Positions 26,601-41,600 of a stretch of 64,000 nt of DNA are shown here, one piece after another. The notes under the pieces were generated by a model, which saw only the letters and a list, made by a program, of their open reading frames with translations, had not been told where the DNA came from and ran no database searches. The translations under genes were made by a program, and so were the position numbers. The first letter of the stretch is position 1; every line of letters begins with the position of its first letter. Origin of the DNA: Anisakis pegreffii (lineage: Eukaryota; Nematoda; Chromadorea; Rhabditida; Anisakidae); contig JAPYMA010000065.1 in assembly GCA_035041965.1 (NCBI GenBank), forward strand, positions 62,001-126,000, read 5' to 3'.

Positions 26601-29600
26601 AATAAATTTTCGAATGCGCAATTGGGAATGATAAGTGATGAGTATGTGATGAAGAAGGGTTCTCGTGTCCAATATTTTCATGAGCACTGATTAATAGACC
26701 ATCAGTTTCGTTGGGGAAAAATAGAAGTGTAAAAATTCATGATGAATTCAACACAACAACAAACGTTTCTTTTGAGAACTCTCCAAAATCAATATTTGTG
26801 GCTTGAATGGTGATTATTACACTAGTTTGCTTGCGTGATTTCCATAGAAATTCTCGAGTTAATCCATTAATTTAAGAAACGAACGCATTCAACTTTCTAT
26901 AGCATCATTTAAATTTTTTATGAGCTTTTTACCGATTCAACTTGCACTATGTGAGTACAATGAAGCAACCTTCGTTTTTTTGGTCACTCTTTTTTTGCTC
27001 ACTCTCTCTTTAAAAGCAGAGAATGTCCATTCAACGATTCCGATCATTCTTTTGTTGGCATACGAGCACAAAAGTGAAGAAATTCACCAAAAAACATTTG
27101 CGGGAATAGTTTATGAGGAGAAGAATGTTTGTTCATGAATTCATGCAATTCGTTGAATCATCTGCCAGTTTGGCTGACAATGGCTCTTATGAATGCTTCG
27201 AAAAACCATAATAATGAACGCTTTTTCATGCTCATCAATAAACAATTATCATTCTCAGTCAGTTCAAACACCTTCATTCATTGTGTGATTCCATAGATTT
27301 TTGCTAATGGAATTACTCTTGTGATGTCTTCCGCATGAGATTGGGCTGAAGTACTGGTGATAGACAGACGCACTCTGATGACACTTCAACTTGGCAAATG
27401 AATTTTCAAAATGTCAAGTGAACTCTTACTGTACAAACTGTTATCCGCCATAACGTAGGTGGATCTCAGTAAACAGTTAGTTTCCTTGGAATGCGTCGAG
27501 AGCATTTGAGAGTTACAGAAGGGGATCATTGAAAACAAAAAATGAGAAAAGAGTTTACCACATTATGCGCAATGCCCACAACGTTTGTCTTTGTTTTGCG
27601 TGGCGTCGGAATTGGTTTTGATTTTTCCTCCCACGGCGACGAATCGGTCGTCGAAGAGTTTGCCTCGTCACCATCTTCATGACTCATCGAGTTGCCTCGT
27701 ACTCGAACTACAACTATTACCATTCATTTCGCAATTCCTATCACAAAAATTCCACAAAACAATACCCACCCATATGATTACATAGCAAACTGGAATTTTG
27801 TTTTTTCGTCACTTTCAACCAGCAAGTAATAAATAATTTCTCAAAAACTCTCGCCAAAACTTCGTTTTTCTCCTTCCTAAAAGAGAACGAGCACAAACCG
27901 GGTTTTCCAGGTTTCTTGACGACATGTCTGAGAGAGCAGCATTTGTAGAGTGCAGACGCTGATTGCGTCATCAGATCCGTCTTCCGCTCCCAAGTGTCAT
28001 CTGATGTCAGACCGCTGTCATCAGACGTTCGATCCATCATCGTTGTGGGCAAAGCACCCTAGAAAACTACAACAATTACCACTGCTCCATTGAAATTTCA
28101 TTCTCAGTACCACACTCGAAAGCTCTTCGATGAGCCGTCACCTATTTGTCGTCGCACTGATTCTTTCAAAGGTCTCATCTCGATTTCTCCACCAAATCGC
28201 ACTGTCAACTCATTCAATCTACTCCTTCTACGACAACTCGTTCTCGTCTGGCCTTACCACGAAATCAAAGGTTTCGTGGTAAGGCCAGACGAGTTCAAAT
28301 GGAAATTTTGACAACAAATTCAAAAAGGCTGGAAATTTCGATGGTTCTTAGAGCGGCTATCAACAATAGGTGCTCAAATGTGGAGAATGCCATCGTACAC
28401 ACTGTGGAAGAAACAATGTGTTTTCAACAAAATTCATTCGAACCATACCGGAAATTCGAATGCGTCGAAAAAGTACACCAAAAAAGACACACAACCTCTT
28501 CTCATATTCAAATAAGCATCTGCACAAATTCATTGAATTCACTGAATCCTAATTCTAGTACATCGTTTTGTTAAACGATAAAAATAACTGTGATCATTGT
28601 GGGAGCAATATAGGAAGCAAAATTGTGAAAATTCTAGTCAATGGCTAGTTGAACACTTGAACGGGTACTAGAATCTTCGAAGGACGGCCATCACTAAAAA
28701 TTCGAGACAGAGTTGAGGATATCGATCGCAGAAACTCATATGAGCAAGCACTGAAAGGGTTGAGCCAATATCATATAGAAACAAACAAATGAACGCGACA
28801 CTTGAGCTTGAAAATATTGATTCATGAATAGCAATAGTCACTCGATCATGTTCGGATGAGTTGGGTTGTTTTGAAAGTTCCTTTTTAATGAGTAAGAGCA
28901 CCCAAAAGACTACTCCAGACACTTCACTCATTCACATCGCAGTAAACAACAACCAATGCATTTACTCAAGTCAACTAAAACTCAGTGCGTGTTTTGACGT
29001 AAACAACTGCAAGCTGACTACTGAATTATTCAAATACCAAACAATGATTCCAGTGAATCTTGTGAAAGTTATACGAATTTGGTGTACCGTTGACATATGA
29101 AGTCTTAAATTCGAACTCAAATCGAGTGAGTGTCTTTCAACGATATATCGTATATCTTATGTGCATATGTATACAACATCGTATACGATGAATAAATTCA
29201 TTCTATAATTTAAGCAATTGAACTGACATTATTGCTGTTATATAGCAATTGTAAACGACAAATTGAATGAGGTTGACTGGGATGCATATCTTAGATGAAG
29301 AATATGAATCTTGAGAAGAGGAGGTAACTAGCCGAATCGGACGAATTCATCAGGACGAATGGTCATTCGAAGAGGTTTGCTTGAATGGATTGAATGATTG
29401 TGAGTAGGTTTATTGGGTTTGTTCTGAGGGTGATACGTTTCAGAAACAGGTTCGTTTAGTGGGTTGGAGTGATATCCTGAGACTTGAACGCATTGTGTCA
29501 CTCATGTGCAAACATTAATAGCTCAACAGAAATTCGAGACAAACGAGACGTGCTGGCGTTGGGCGAGAAAAAAGTTGGTGAATTATGCATGAATGCAAAC

Positions 29601-32600
29601 GATGAATCTCTTCGGAATTCATCGCGAGAATATTCACTTGCAAATGATCACCCATTTTGACGGCACATCACACATATGCTAGCAGCAATAGGTGCAGATA
29701 AATGACCGAAATATTACGATTCATTTCGGTTGTGCATTTCAATCATTTCGATCAGTTCATGCCTTAACGCTTGAACATTATTTGGCTCGAAAAAACGAGG
29801 CAATAGAGCAGCACCACAACGATATGAGCAGTTTGAAATGAGCCGTAATACGAATTGAATAACTTAACAAGTTTTTCAACAGATTATCATCAAATATCTA
29901 TTCGTTTCCTTCACACCAGCATTGTCATTGCGAATTCACAGCTGTTTTCTCTGTTTTTTTCCTCTCTCCCAGAAAAATCCATTCCCAATGAACAACAATC
30001 AATTTTATTCGCCTTGAGACAAACTGACGAGAATTGCCGACGAAAGAAATGCGTAATGGAGATATTTTTGGAACATACATAAAATTCCAGCTGAAGTGTA
30101 ATAAACAATATTTACAATCGAGAATCAGGTTCATCACAAGTGCTGTCAGTCATTGTTGCAGGGCTAAGTAAACTCATTAAAGTAAACGATTCTCTGCCTT
30201 TCAACAATTGTTAGCGATAGTTTTGCCTTGCCTCAAATAGCGGAACTCTTCCAAATGAATGAATGAATCTCAGCCAAAAAATCCGACCCGACCGCAAATA
30301 AATCAATCGGTTATTTTTCGTACACTCGAAACTTCGATCCATTTGAAACTTGAAAAGAAAAACTGAACCAACTGTAAGCAATAGTTCCGTAGTCAAAGAA
30401 TTCGATTAAACGAGATCAAGCAAATCACTGGATTTGCTTCGAATTTTTGACTGATTTCTTCGTGAGTTATCTTACAAATTTTTGCGGTGACTTCACTGCA
30501 AGTATCACTAAAAAATTGTCTAATCAAACGCAAATAATGATCGACCAAATAATGAGTGAAATCGAATTTACCGTTACAGAATGCGAGAAGAGTAGTGAAT
30601 TCTGCCAATGTTTGGTACGATCAGCACACGACTTGAGCACTTGCAGTTGTGCGGTACACTTCAAATTCTGCACCCTCAGACGTTCGTTCTGTTCCTCCAG
30701 CTGAAATTCGACTGAGCACTTTAAATGGTTCGAATCGCTTTTGTTAGTTGAATCCAGAACGATTTCGTTGTTCTAGGACGGTTGAAACGACTCGAATAAA
30801 TCACTCGATTATTATTGCAAAAGTTCAAAATGTTATCGTACGCATTCATAACAATTGCTCAACGAACGTAAAGATCGCCGAAAAAAGTTTTACTATCGGA
30901 ACGCAAATCAAAAGAATGCGATTTTTTGCGAGTGAACGAACGAGTGATCGTGTTAATTATGAGAAACAAACGTTTCGTTGCACATATTGCACGCATCTGT
31001 TTGCATTATTGAGACGAGCCAATTAAGTCTGGGCACTTATTGCACTTTGACTGAATAATGATTGATAGATGCACAGATGAACACAAGAAAGAGTGAAACA
31101 ATTTTTACGAACAAAATAATGGATTCATCCAATCCCACTGAAACGTACGAATTTCCCGCACAAATCAATGCTCAATATCTGCCTACTCGCATAGTAAACG
31201 AGTAAATTCGTTCATCCCATTCAATCCTCCCTTCTTGCATTCATTCATACATCGCTGAGATATCCGCACTCACTATTTATTAATTGTGCATGAGAAAGAC
31301 TCTTTGCAGTTGCATTCACTACTTTCTGATAGGATAAGATACTGCCTTCGTAAATAAAATGATTTACGAAAGTCACTTTTAATCGCTCAGGATATCAGTA
31401 CTTAATCTACCAAATATCCTGGAGAAATGACATTTCAGAATTTCATTCTCACTACCTACGCTACGATAAAGAAAACGGAAAACGATTTGTTCAGTCACAC
31501 ATTAACGATTTTCCTTTGATAAGAACACAAAATACTCGAGTGCAATCAACGAGAATCCCTTTATAAACTTCATTTATGAAAAAAAAGATGAAACTGGATA
31601 AATGGAATAAAAATGGTATCGTTTCTGGATGAATAAACGATTCAACGACAAACAATTGCTTCCATTGAAAAAGGCCGTGAGTAAACGGATGAAGACTCGA
31701 AATGATACACATGTGAAAGGGATAGGAGGGATATAAATTTGCAAAAATGATGAGAGGATATAATAGGAATTTGGATGAGATTTACGCGAAATGAATACAT
31801 CCAACAATAGGATAAGGTGGGAAAGAGTGACCATTGCGAGTGATTAAAATGACTTAAGAAGGCAGCCAGCCACACAATGATGAAAAATGCGTCAGCTGCA
31901 ATAATTTCTGATCGAGTAGCAGTATTATAATGAGATAAATGTGATTAAGTGACTCCTAAATGCTGAGTGTTCGTCTTTAGTGCAATCAAACACCAGCTAA
32001 TTACATAGTGGTGTGTTCATGTGGAATTACTCGTCTCTTGTTAATTCCTCGTTTCGTGATTACTCAAAATAAAGATTAATGATTATGTTCTATACCAAGC
32101 CAACATCGATACTACACTCACAATTTTTTCACAGGATCCTGATAACAAATTCTTATAAAACATTAATGATTACGCAGAAGTGAGCAGGCAAATTAGAACT
32201 TTTTGCACAGTCATTGAGGAAAATTATGGTTACATCACTCTATCAATGTAGATCGAAATTACTGGTTTCAAATCGCGGCGTCGAATGAATCAAACGTTCA
32301 TCTCAGAACAAAGGCGGCGAGTAGGATGATAAGAGAACAGCTACAGGTTTTGCGTTTGTTGGAAACTGCTCCAGATAATTTTTACATTATTGGAACACGA
32401 ATGCTACGGGAAAGATTCCGCAAAACGTTGTTAAGCAGCAATTCAGCAGACTAAGGATAATCGTCTGAGAAGCAATTTCATTAATTGATGTTATTAGAGA
32501 GATGAACGTGCTTCCTCGTTTTGCATCCACTCCCGATCGGAAGCAATTAGTGATTTGAAGCATAAATGTTACGAAACGAATAACCAGATTAGTCAGATTT

Positions 32601-35600
32601 GCGGATCGTGGTTAATTCGAATGACGAATACAGTGGTTTTCTCTCCACTCATGAATCTCTACTCCACAGCGATGGACAGCGCGAATCCATCGAAATCGAC
32701 TCATGAGCAAACTCAATCGACCAAAAACATTGAAAACTGACACCACTAGATTATAACAACAATTGTTCAGCATACAGTATCATAGTTCAAGTACACACAA
32801 TCACAATTCGTAACTGATACTGATCAGTTTCGTTTCTGGGAATTGCTCACAATCAGACTACATGAAGTATTTCCGAATATTCTAATGGCATTCAAGTGGA
32901 TTGCTACTGCTGAATAGGTATATCTACAGTAGCAAATGAAAGGTTCGACGATGAAGTGGTGATCTATCAATTCGATAGGTTTTATGAACGTTATAAATGC
33001 GTATCATAAACAGAACATTTGCATTTGTCGCATAAACTGTGTTTTAGTTGTTGTTGTCAGCGAGTTATTCATTCATTCAACTGCAATCAATGTAATTTCA
33101 TATGCATAATTTCCGACAGCAGGAACGACAGGTAGTTAGTTACGAGAGCGATGCGATGTCATAAAGTTGTGTGTATTGCTACTGCAATCACTGTGATATG
33201 CAAATTGAGTAGTATACGTTTGGTGGTCGCAAACCTTCGTTTAAACTAACTTATTGTACCGAATTGTACGGCAAAAATTGCAAATCCGAACAAAACATCC
33301 TTAATTTCACAACAGTGTTTGAAAGGGAGTATTACTGAAAATGAATTAAGCATCTTCCGAGGGAGACGTTTAATTAAACGACGATACAAATGCCCTGATC
33401 AGTTTATAACATGAAAATATGGATGATGAGACCAGCTAGAATGGTTTAGAAAACAAGAACGGGAGTCAAAGCATGCGTTGTGAATTGAACAAATGGAACA
33501 TTGTTTACACGTGTCGTATTTATTGTGAACGAGTAAACAAGTTTGGACGTTTCGAATGTCATTTTAATGATCCTATAATTCGAGGTGATAACTTCGATAC
33601 AGATTCAGTGAGTGAGACAATTTTATGAGCACTAAGAGGTCGTAAAACTGACATATTGCAAACTATACGATTGCTCGAACACTGTTGATTCCCAAGTTAT
33701 CAAAGCTTCATGATCTGCATGCGATAACTGCTGAGGAGTGAAACCGGAATTCGATAGCCATAAAAATAGGCTTTTTGTTCGCATCGGAACTCGTAAAATT
33801 TAAGATTCTATCAAAGTTGAAAGTCACTAAATGTGTTCTATGAGCAACTTGCACCTGCACGAAATGCAACAGTGGTTATAAACATTCCACTAAATCATTC
33901 ACGAAAACTGCTCAATTTTTCGCTTGTTTGATGAGGAAAACAAGTCAACTGAAACTGTTGATCTTAACATCTCAGTTGAGCTGCTGCTCACAGCAGCGAA
34001 CGCACAATGTTGGCCGTCTGAACAGACGCAAACAGTGTCTCATTTGATGAAGATTACTTCTTCTGATGCATGTGCTGCATAAAGCATCATTATTAGGGAG
34101 AAGAAGTTCGCATGTGGCTGTACTATATGACAATTCACATGCACCAATGGAAATCGAATGGGTGGATAGATAGATAGATGGGTGAATGGATGAATGCAGT
34201 GATGAAATTCGATGCCTTCAGCGAAGGAAATACGAGAAAACCAGAGACACTTTTAAGGCGAATCGTTAACTGACGAGACGATTTCGAGCAACACTTTGAT
34301 GGATTCAACTTCATTTCATTCGCAATCATCTCTACTTACTCATCTGGATCAACTGAATAGACATATACTAGGATATTAGGATGGATTTGAAATGCCAATC
34401 ACTGTGGAATGTAGGAGGACACAATTATTGCTGAGTTTCGTACAAAGAATGCTCATTTATTTATTCAAGATGGATTGCACACAAGTAAAAAAGTTCGGAG
34501 ACTCGAAATAATTGACTGACGTTATTGATATTCAATAACGCTGATGAATATTTTCTGCTGAGCACATTGAATAGTGAAATTGAAATAAATTTAGAGAAAC
34601 GTCACATAAGAATAAGCAATTCAACGAACAAATTGTGTGCAGTTACAAAATGATGCATTAGAAAGTGAGGATATACAGATGCATCTTCGTGTATCTATTT
34701 GAGATATATATGCACATATGCATTCGAGTGAAATGGAGAAAATGGATGAAATAACGCTCAGAAAAATGATGTATTGGAGTGTTTAAAGATGGATGATTGA
34801 AGAATAACTAGAGGATGGGACGGGACGGATATTCATATGGATTGTTGGAAATAAGAGGAAGATGCGGGCTTATGACTGAAATATTTAACAATAAGTTCAC
34901 GAAACGTTGCGTTAAGCAATAGCAATGAGCATTCAGGACATTGCGAATTGATATTTCAATCACAGATAGTTTGAATGTAAATTTCATAACCAGTAAAGAG
35001 AATTTTTGAGAAGGGATTCTAATCAATCACTTGAGAATAACTGATACTTTTGCAAAACACAAACCAAACCGCTTCAACTTTTTTCTTAAATGTTCAAAAG
35101 AGGCATCACTTTTCTAGCTTTGCTAAAGCATCAAATCCATTTCAGGCATGACAGCTAAAACTAGGAGGAATGCTACGAATGAGCGATCGATCAGCGGCCA
35201 ATAATTTTCAGATCATATTAAGGTAGAACCACGGAGTTCGACGTTTCAGTTGATCGATTGCGATAGAAACGGGATTGTAAACAATAAATTACTAGGATAA
35301 CAAGACGAGACGCGTTTCAGTGCAAAGGTGATCCAGCTGAACCTAGCGGAATGGCGAATACAGGATATCGCATCAACAATTCCAGTTTGATTGATTCGGT
35401 ACCTCAAGAATGTTTGATCTTTTCGTATATTTTTGCTATCATCCTGAATGAATATTTCACATAGATTGATGTGGAGACAACATTTTATGCTGAGCAGATA
35501 GCATATAGTATAAATTTAAACGCCTACGAGCTAGTCCACTTGAGATGAGTGATTTTGAAACGTTCGTTGGTCTCTGAGTGTGTCAGTCAATCCTTTGGCA

Positions 35601-38600
35601 CCTCAACTGAACAGTTCACAGATACAATAAATCACTGTCAGAAACAAATACAACGCAATCAGCGCTGTAATAATGATTTGGTTTTCTGATTGCAATTTCA
35701 CTTTGGAACATCAAATTCAATTATTGTTCTGATTTCGCTGTAAAGGTGTAAAGCTTTTGCTGTATTGTATACACATCTTGAGTTATAACCAGGACAACAT
35801 CATTCATATCGAGCATAATATTCGCGATTATTAAGCAGTAACAATGTGTTCTCAATGGAATTGCTGAGGCACCAAAACGGAGACTCCAGATTTAGACTGA
35901 TATGGGTAAAAAATCTGAAATTGATGTATAAAAGACTATTATCGAGCTGTTTGATGAGATCAGACTCGATAAAAGCTGCATGTGAGAATTGTTTTGAAAT
36001 CAAAGAAGCGACTGGCTGCATCACTCATTGGATATAAAGGCAGGCGGCGTATCGATGAAAAATGTTCGCCAATATATCTATTATAATTGTTCCTCAAAAC
36101 GCTTGCCAATAAGACGTACCGCTGGATGCAATCTCGCATTGACCATTCCTCTCATTGCTGAGATGTTATTGCCCCTATTGCACCCACAACAACAAGTGAT
36201 GCTTGCAACTTTTGTCTGATTGTGAGCCAATTGTGATGTAACAAACAAATTATTTCGTTAAATTAATTCGTTGATCCACACAATGATCACATCGAACAAA
36301 ATTCATCTCAAGCAATTGGCAATTTATATTCAACGGTGATTGGAAAACGTGTCCTGAAGTGATCCTGAACACGTGCAAAAGATGGAATTTCTTCGCTCGT
36401 AATTGAAACGGCACGAGCGAATGCAATGCGAGAGTATGTTATAAACGAACAGAACACCAGATGTAAGCTATCGATTCATCAGTTCATTAAGCATCTGAAA
36501 CGTTTCACTGTGGCCAATTATGAGCAAGATTGCCAACAAGCATAAATTGTGTTTAAATTGACCAAATGAATGAAGAGCATGCTCGTTCGACGATGGACTA
36601 CTTTAAGTGAATGAAATGGGGATTTAATAAGCGACGACAAGGAGGAGGTCTCAGGAACGTCACACTAATAAAGACAACCGAAATGAATCGATTTCACTCG
36701 CTTTCATGCAGACACAACACCCGTTCATCCACATGTTCATATCTATGAAAACATTTCACTGAAGCGGATAAACGTCATGATGAAGGTTTAAGTCATATTC
36801 TTGCCGTAGTTCGATGAAATTTCTAAAGTAAGGAAAGAGCGCAAATTAGAAGGCAAACAGAAAGCGTATTCTAATTTTTCATCCATCAATGAATTGCTCT
36901 CATCGTCAGATGAGAATGCATGAGTAATTTTGCAATTGTCTGATCGCTTCAAATATCATGATTAAGATGGTTCTAGAGAAGCGAAAAGCGCACAGTTGAT
37001 GATGGTGATTATTCGGTCAATACGATATGAGTGACCTCGCAGAACTCAGAAATAATCATAGAAACATTTTGCTCCACAGTATTTTTGCTAGCCAACGGAC
37101 GAGAAACGATAAATTCTATAGCAATGAGAAAAAATTCCAATTACGCTAAGTAGAGGAACAGTTGAAGATGAGTAAAACCAACAACTCTGCAATCACATAT
37201 ACAGCGTTTCTATCAAACCAACACAAAAAAAATCAAATCATTGTGTTCATTGTAAATCACTTTTCTCAAGATGTAATTGATACCAATTGTACAATCCTCT
37301 TCGAGTGCATTACAGGAGATTAAATTCGCCAGGAAGCAACAACCAATGAACTGCACAACACAACTGAAAAATGTAATCAACTCGGTGAGTCATAAATAAC
37401 TCAACGAATATACTCGATTCCTTCATTCTGATAAATGTTCTGGAGAATGAACGAACGCTGAAGACGATTAAGGATAACAGATGAATGTTCTGAACGAAGT
37501 GGTGTCTTAAGTCGGAAATGGATTCTCAAATGCGTTCTTCCTTAGATCGCTTCGAAGCAAGGCAATATTCCGATAGAATCACACTCATTACCCTGCTATG
37601 TGCACTTATACGTAGAATATATCACTCAAAAGCATTAAGTTAATGTGAAAAAGCATGGAATACGACGTGAATGCTCGATAGTACAATATAGCGAAACATG
37701 AATGTAAAATTGATGAAAGGAATGATAGCTTAAATGATTAGTATTTCAAATGGAAAATGAAGTACGTCCATTCAAGAGCATTGCTGAATTCAAGTAATTA
37801 AGCTGTGAATCTCCTGAAATTGTCACGGTTCAATGCAGAAACAAATAGTTGGACGATCATTCGAGTGGTGAATATCTTTTTGTGAAATGAATGAATAGGC
37901 ATATTCACTGATGCTTGCAAAGCCTCAAAGCCTTACCTACGTAGCCAGCATACTAAATTCTCTGCAACAAACAGCATGGATTCGAATTCAAACGAGAATT
38001 TATAATGACTCGGAATAAAAAGTTTGCATATGAAAGTGAGAACCTAATTATCAATTCATATGGCAAAATAACAGAAATTTTTCTCGGAAATGATGGAAGA
38101 ATCTCAAATGCACCAGATAGAATGGAAATTATCTGATGAAGGAAAGCATTGGTGAGCGAGAGGTTCAGTTGATTAACAGCTTATTCCTTTACGCAATCAA
38201 AGATTGAGTTATCGTGGTATCATGTTTCGAACGAAATTATCAATATGGATAGATCCCAACAGTACTTTGACGGATGAAATTCTTTGTGATTATCTTCGCG
38301 TTGCGAATAATCAACCGCAACAAATTTGTACAATGTGTTCCGTAGTGTAAAACAAGCAAAACTGCAGTACATCTATCATACATGACGTACCCATCAAGTA
38401 TAGTCACAAACTGATCCGAATTTGAGCAGCTGTTCATGATGGAATTGTTTGCAACGATGCAATGATCATTCGTATCCGTCAAAAAAAAGTATCCACAATC
38501 GGTTGATTAAACGCATTTTCCTGCGAAAATCATTGGCGAACATTAAAAATTTTAGCAAAAACCTTACAGAATGAACAAATTCGACTAGTGCTAGGCTGAA

Positions 38601-41600
38601 AAAAAAAAAGATGAATTTTCGAAATGACCGTGAAATGAATACGTGATTGCTGAAACATTGCATGGAGTAATGAGACCATTGTCTGGTACTCTTCAGTTCA
38701 GAGATTGAGGAGACTTTTTTGCCCCTTTTTAGTGAATCTACTTTTCTTTCGTTTCTAGTGCTGCTGATATATTGACTTATCACTGAGTTTGTTGGTTTAT
38801 TCGCATTTTGATCTTATTCATTTTGTATCTTTCGTGATGAATCCACATTCAAAAAATGCTTCCATCAGTAGATTTTACACCAGTAAAGTCTGTATATCAT
38901 GTCCGATGTTGGAAAAGCATATTTTTTGTCACCTATCAACAGAGAGCATTCAAATTCAGTGACGAATACGAAAATTATCCATGACAACAATACTGCAGAA
39001 AGCTTCGACTCTAAAAGCGTCGGATACAATTCAATCCGTTTCAGTTGGAAACACTGATTCGCTTGGATGACAGCTGATTTTACACGCAACGAACTTTCAG
39101 TGCAAAATCCAGCAGCATGTCTCATTCACCTCTGATGGAAAGTAATTTATGAAAAGTTTCAAATCGCAATTTTTTACGTAGAAATTATGAAATTTAACTC
39201 CAGAGGAAATTAAAACACGATGTCTGGATATGAGTAAACGTTATGATGGAGGAAACATCCAAATGTTCTGGGAAAAAAAATCTCGGAAAAAATCAACAAT
39301 GAAATGAAATGACACTATCAAATTCCGAATTTCACTTTCTTGACTCGTCATATTTGTGTTCTTTGCCTGGAATTGTGGGTAATGGATAAAAAATGATAAC
39401 ATTATAACCAACGAACCTGACGAAGATCAACACCGTGTAGGACATGATCAGCATCCAAAACAAAAAAATTGCTCTTTGCAATAGAAATTGCAGTAGAAAT
39501 GTACTTTCGGCTGTGGACAATTTTCGCCCAGAAAATTCAAATGCAAGTTTTTTCTTCACTGGTTTATGACTGATTGATTTATCTTCACTAGGTGAATGAA
39601 CCTATTCAGTTGATTGCTTCATGAAGATTTGTTTGCTTATTGAATCATTCAAAACTATGGTAAATACACGAGCAGTGGTACGAACAAAATACAATCTCTA
39701 GTGAGATTTTACATGAAGATTATTGTTAATCCAATATCGTCGTTGAACAATTCCGAGCTGAATGAGTACACAAAATGACAACAATTCATCATTGAAATAA
39801 GATGATCGTATGCATTTCTTCAATGCTATTGCATTCGCTGCTGCATCGATTTTTGTTGCTGTTCAAACAGAGAGCAAAGGAAACACCTCGTTTCAGATTC
39901 AAATGACTTTTGAAGTGCATAAGGTGAACCCATTATCTTGTGCCGAAATTATTCTTTGAACTGAACTATTTTAGCTCTGTACTCTCATATCAAAACCACC
40001 TGCACTTGTCCAATCGTTTATTCAATATTCACTCAACGTTTAACACAATTCAGGTAAGATTTCCATCTCAATGATCTTCTGAAGTGATTTCAAAATCCTG
40101 ATTCCATTGGGAAATCGAACAAGTAGCTAGAGACGAGTTGAAAAGTGATCTTGGAGAGGAGTAACGAAGAGTTTACGCTGCCGTAGTGATATGCGTACCA
40201 TCAGTCGAATGCGCCTTATAAAAGTTATGCTTGTAAAAGTAATGACGGAGGGCATGAGATTTTACGAAGGAGCACTGAAGTGATTCCGAAGATGAAGTTA
40301 ACACAATAACAATGATGAAATGAAACGAAATTAAGCAAATAAGTCGATGAGTATAAAGTGTTTGAGGAAAACAATGGAACCCTTTATTGTGTATGATTCG
40401 TGTGAATGCGATTTGAAACGGATAGATAGGAGAATGCAATGTAATGGTATAATTTGGAAGGAAACAACAATTCAAATGCATGAAACACGCAATTTATGAC
40501 GCTCTTAATGAGGATCTTTTCAGTCCGCAGGGGGTCACCATCACCTTTGGAGTGTCATTCACACCTCATCAATCAACTGTTGCAGTAGCCTTCAGAAGCG
40601 TCCAATGCAAAAAGCACTCACAATTAAACATTTTAAATGCTCCATGCACTTTTTTCAACGCAGTTTCATTAACAAATCATCTTCGCATGATAGAATTACT
40701 TCAGAACTAGTGAGTTATTCTTTGAGGGACTTCTTCAATGTTCATATCCGAATATTTTCTGCCAGCCGTTTCTCAAAATAATGAAAGAAACACTCTACAT
40801 AAATTTCTCGAGGGCACGAATATGCCAATACGCTTCGATCAAAGACTTCGTTAAATAGTGCGGCAGGACTTTCACTAGAAAAAGTCACATGTGATGAAAT
40901 TCGCGAAAATTGTTTGTGCCCAATAAACGAACATCAATAGCTGCTGAGTGTTTTGCGCTCTTAAACTTTTGCTCTTATTGAGTGAGCGAAAAACGAACTC
41001 AGTTTTGAATTCAAAAAGTTCTGACTAACCGCAGTATCGGAAAAGATAAGTCGCCAGCAGGGACATTAGTGAACAATAGGTTAAGAAGGCAATCAAACTG
41101 GATCTGGCTTTGAATGATCCAACGAAAACGGATATACACGATGCTTAGTCACAACGTAAACAGTCAGTCATTTAATACGACTCCAAATATTATGCAATGC
41201 ATCATCGTACTTGTAAAATGACCGAATACATAATAATTAAAGTTCATCGTCATCACTCCCTTCAATAAAAAGCTTCCATTTCGGAGCATTCTGTTTCATT
41301 TTAAGCGAATCTTTTCTCTTATTTGCTCTGATGTATCCGATGATACTGACTATATGGGTGTTAGAATGACCGCGAATTGGTTTTACTTACATTACTTGCG
41401 CATTTGGATGTTTGCTTATTTTCGGTCATTTTAAACGACTCAAATGGATGCTTTTATCCAAACCAAATCCGACTGTTTGAACAATGACTTGTTTCATTTT
41501 GCTTCAGTCACATTCAGTTGAGCAAGATGCCCATCGTACTATCATTTAATTGAATCCAATTGCTTCGTAATTTACCGGAATTTTATCTTCGAAAGTATCT

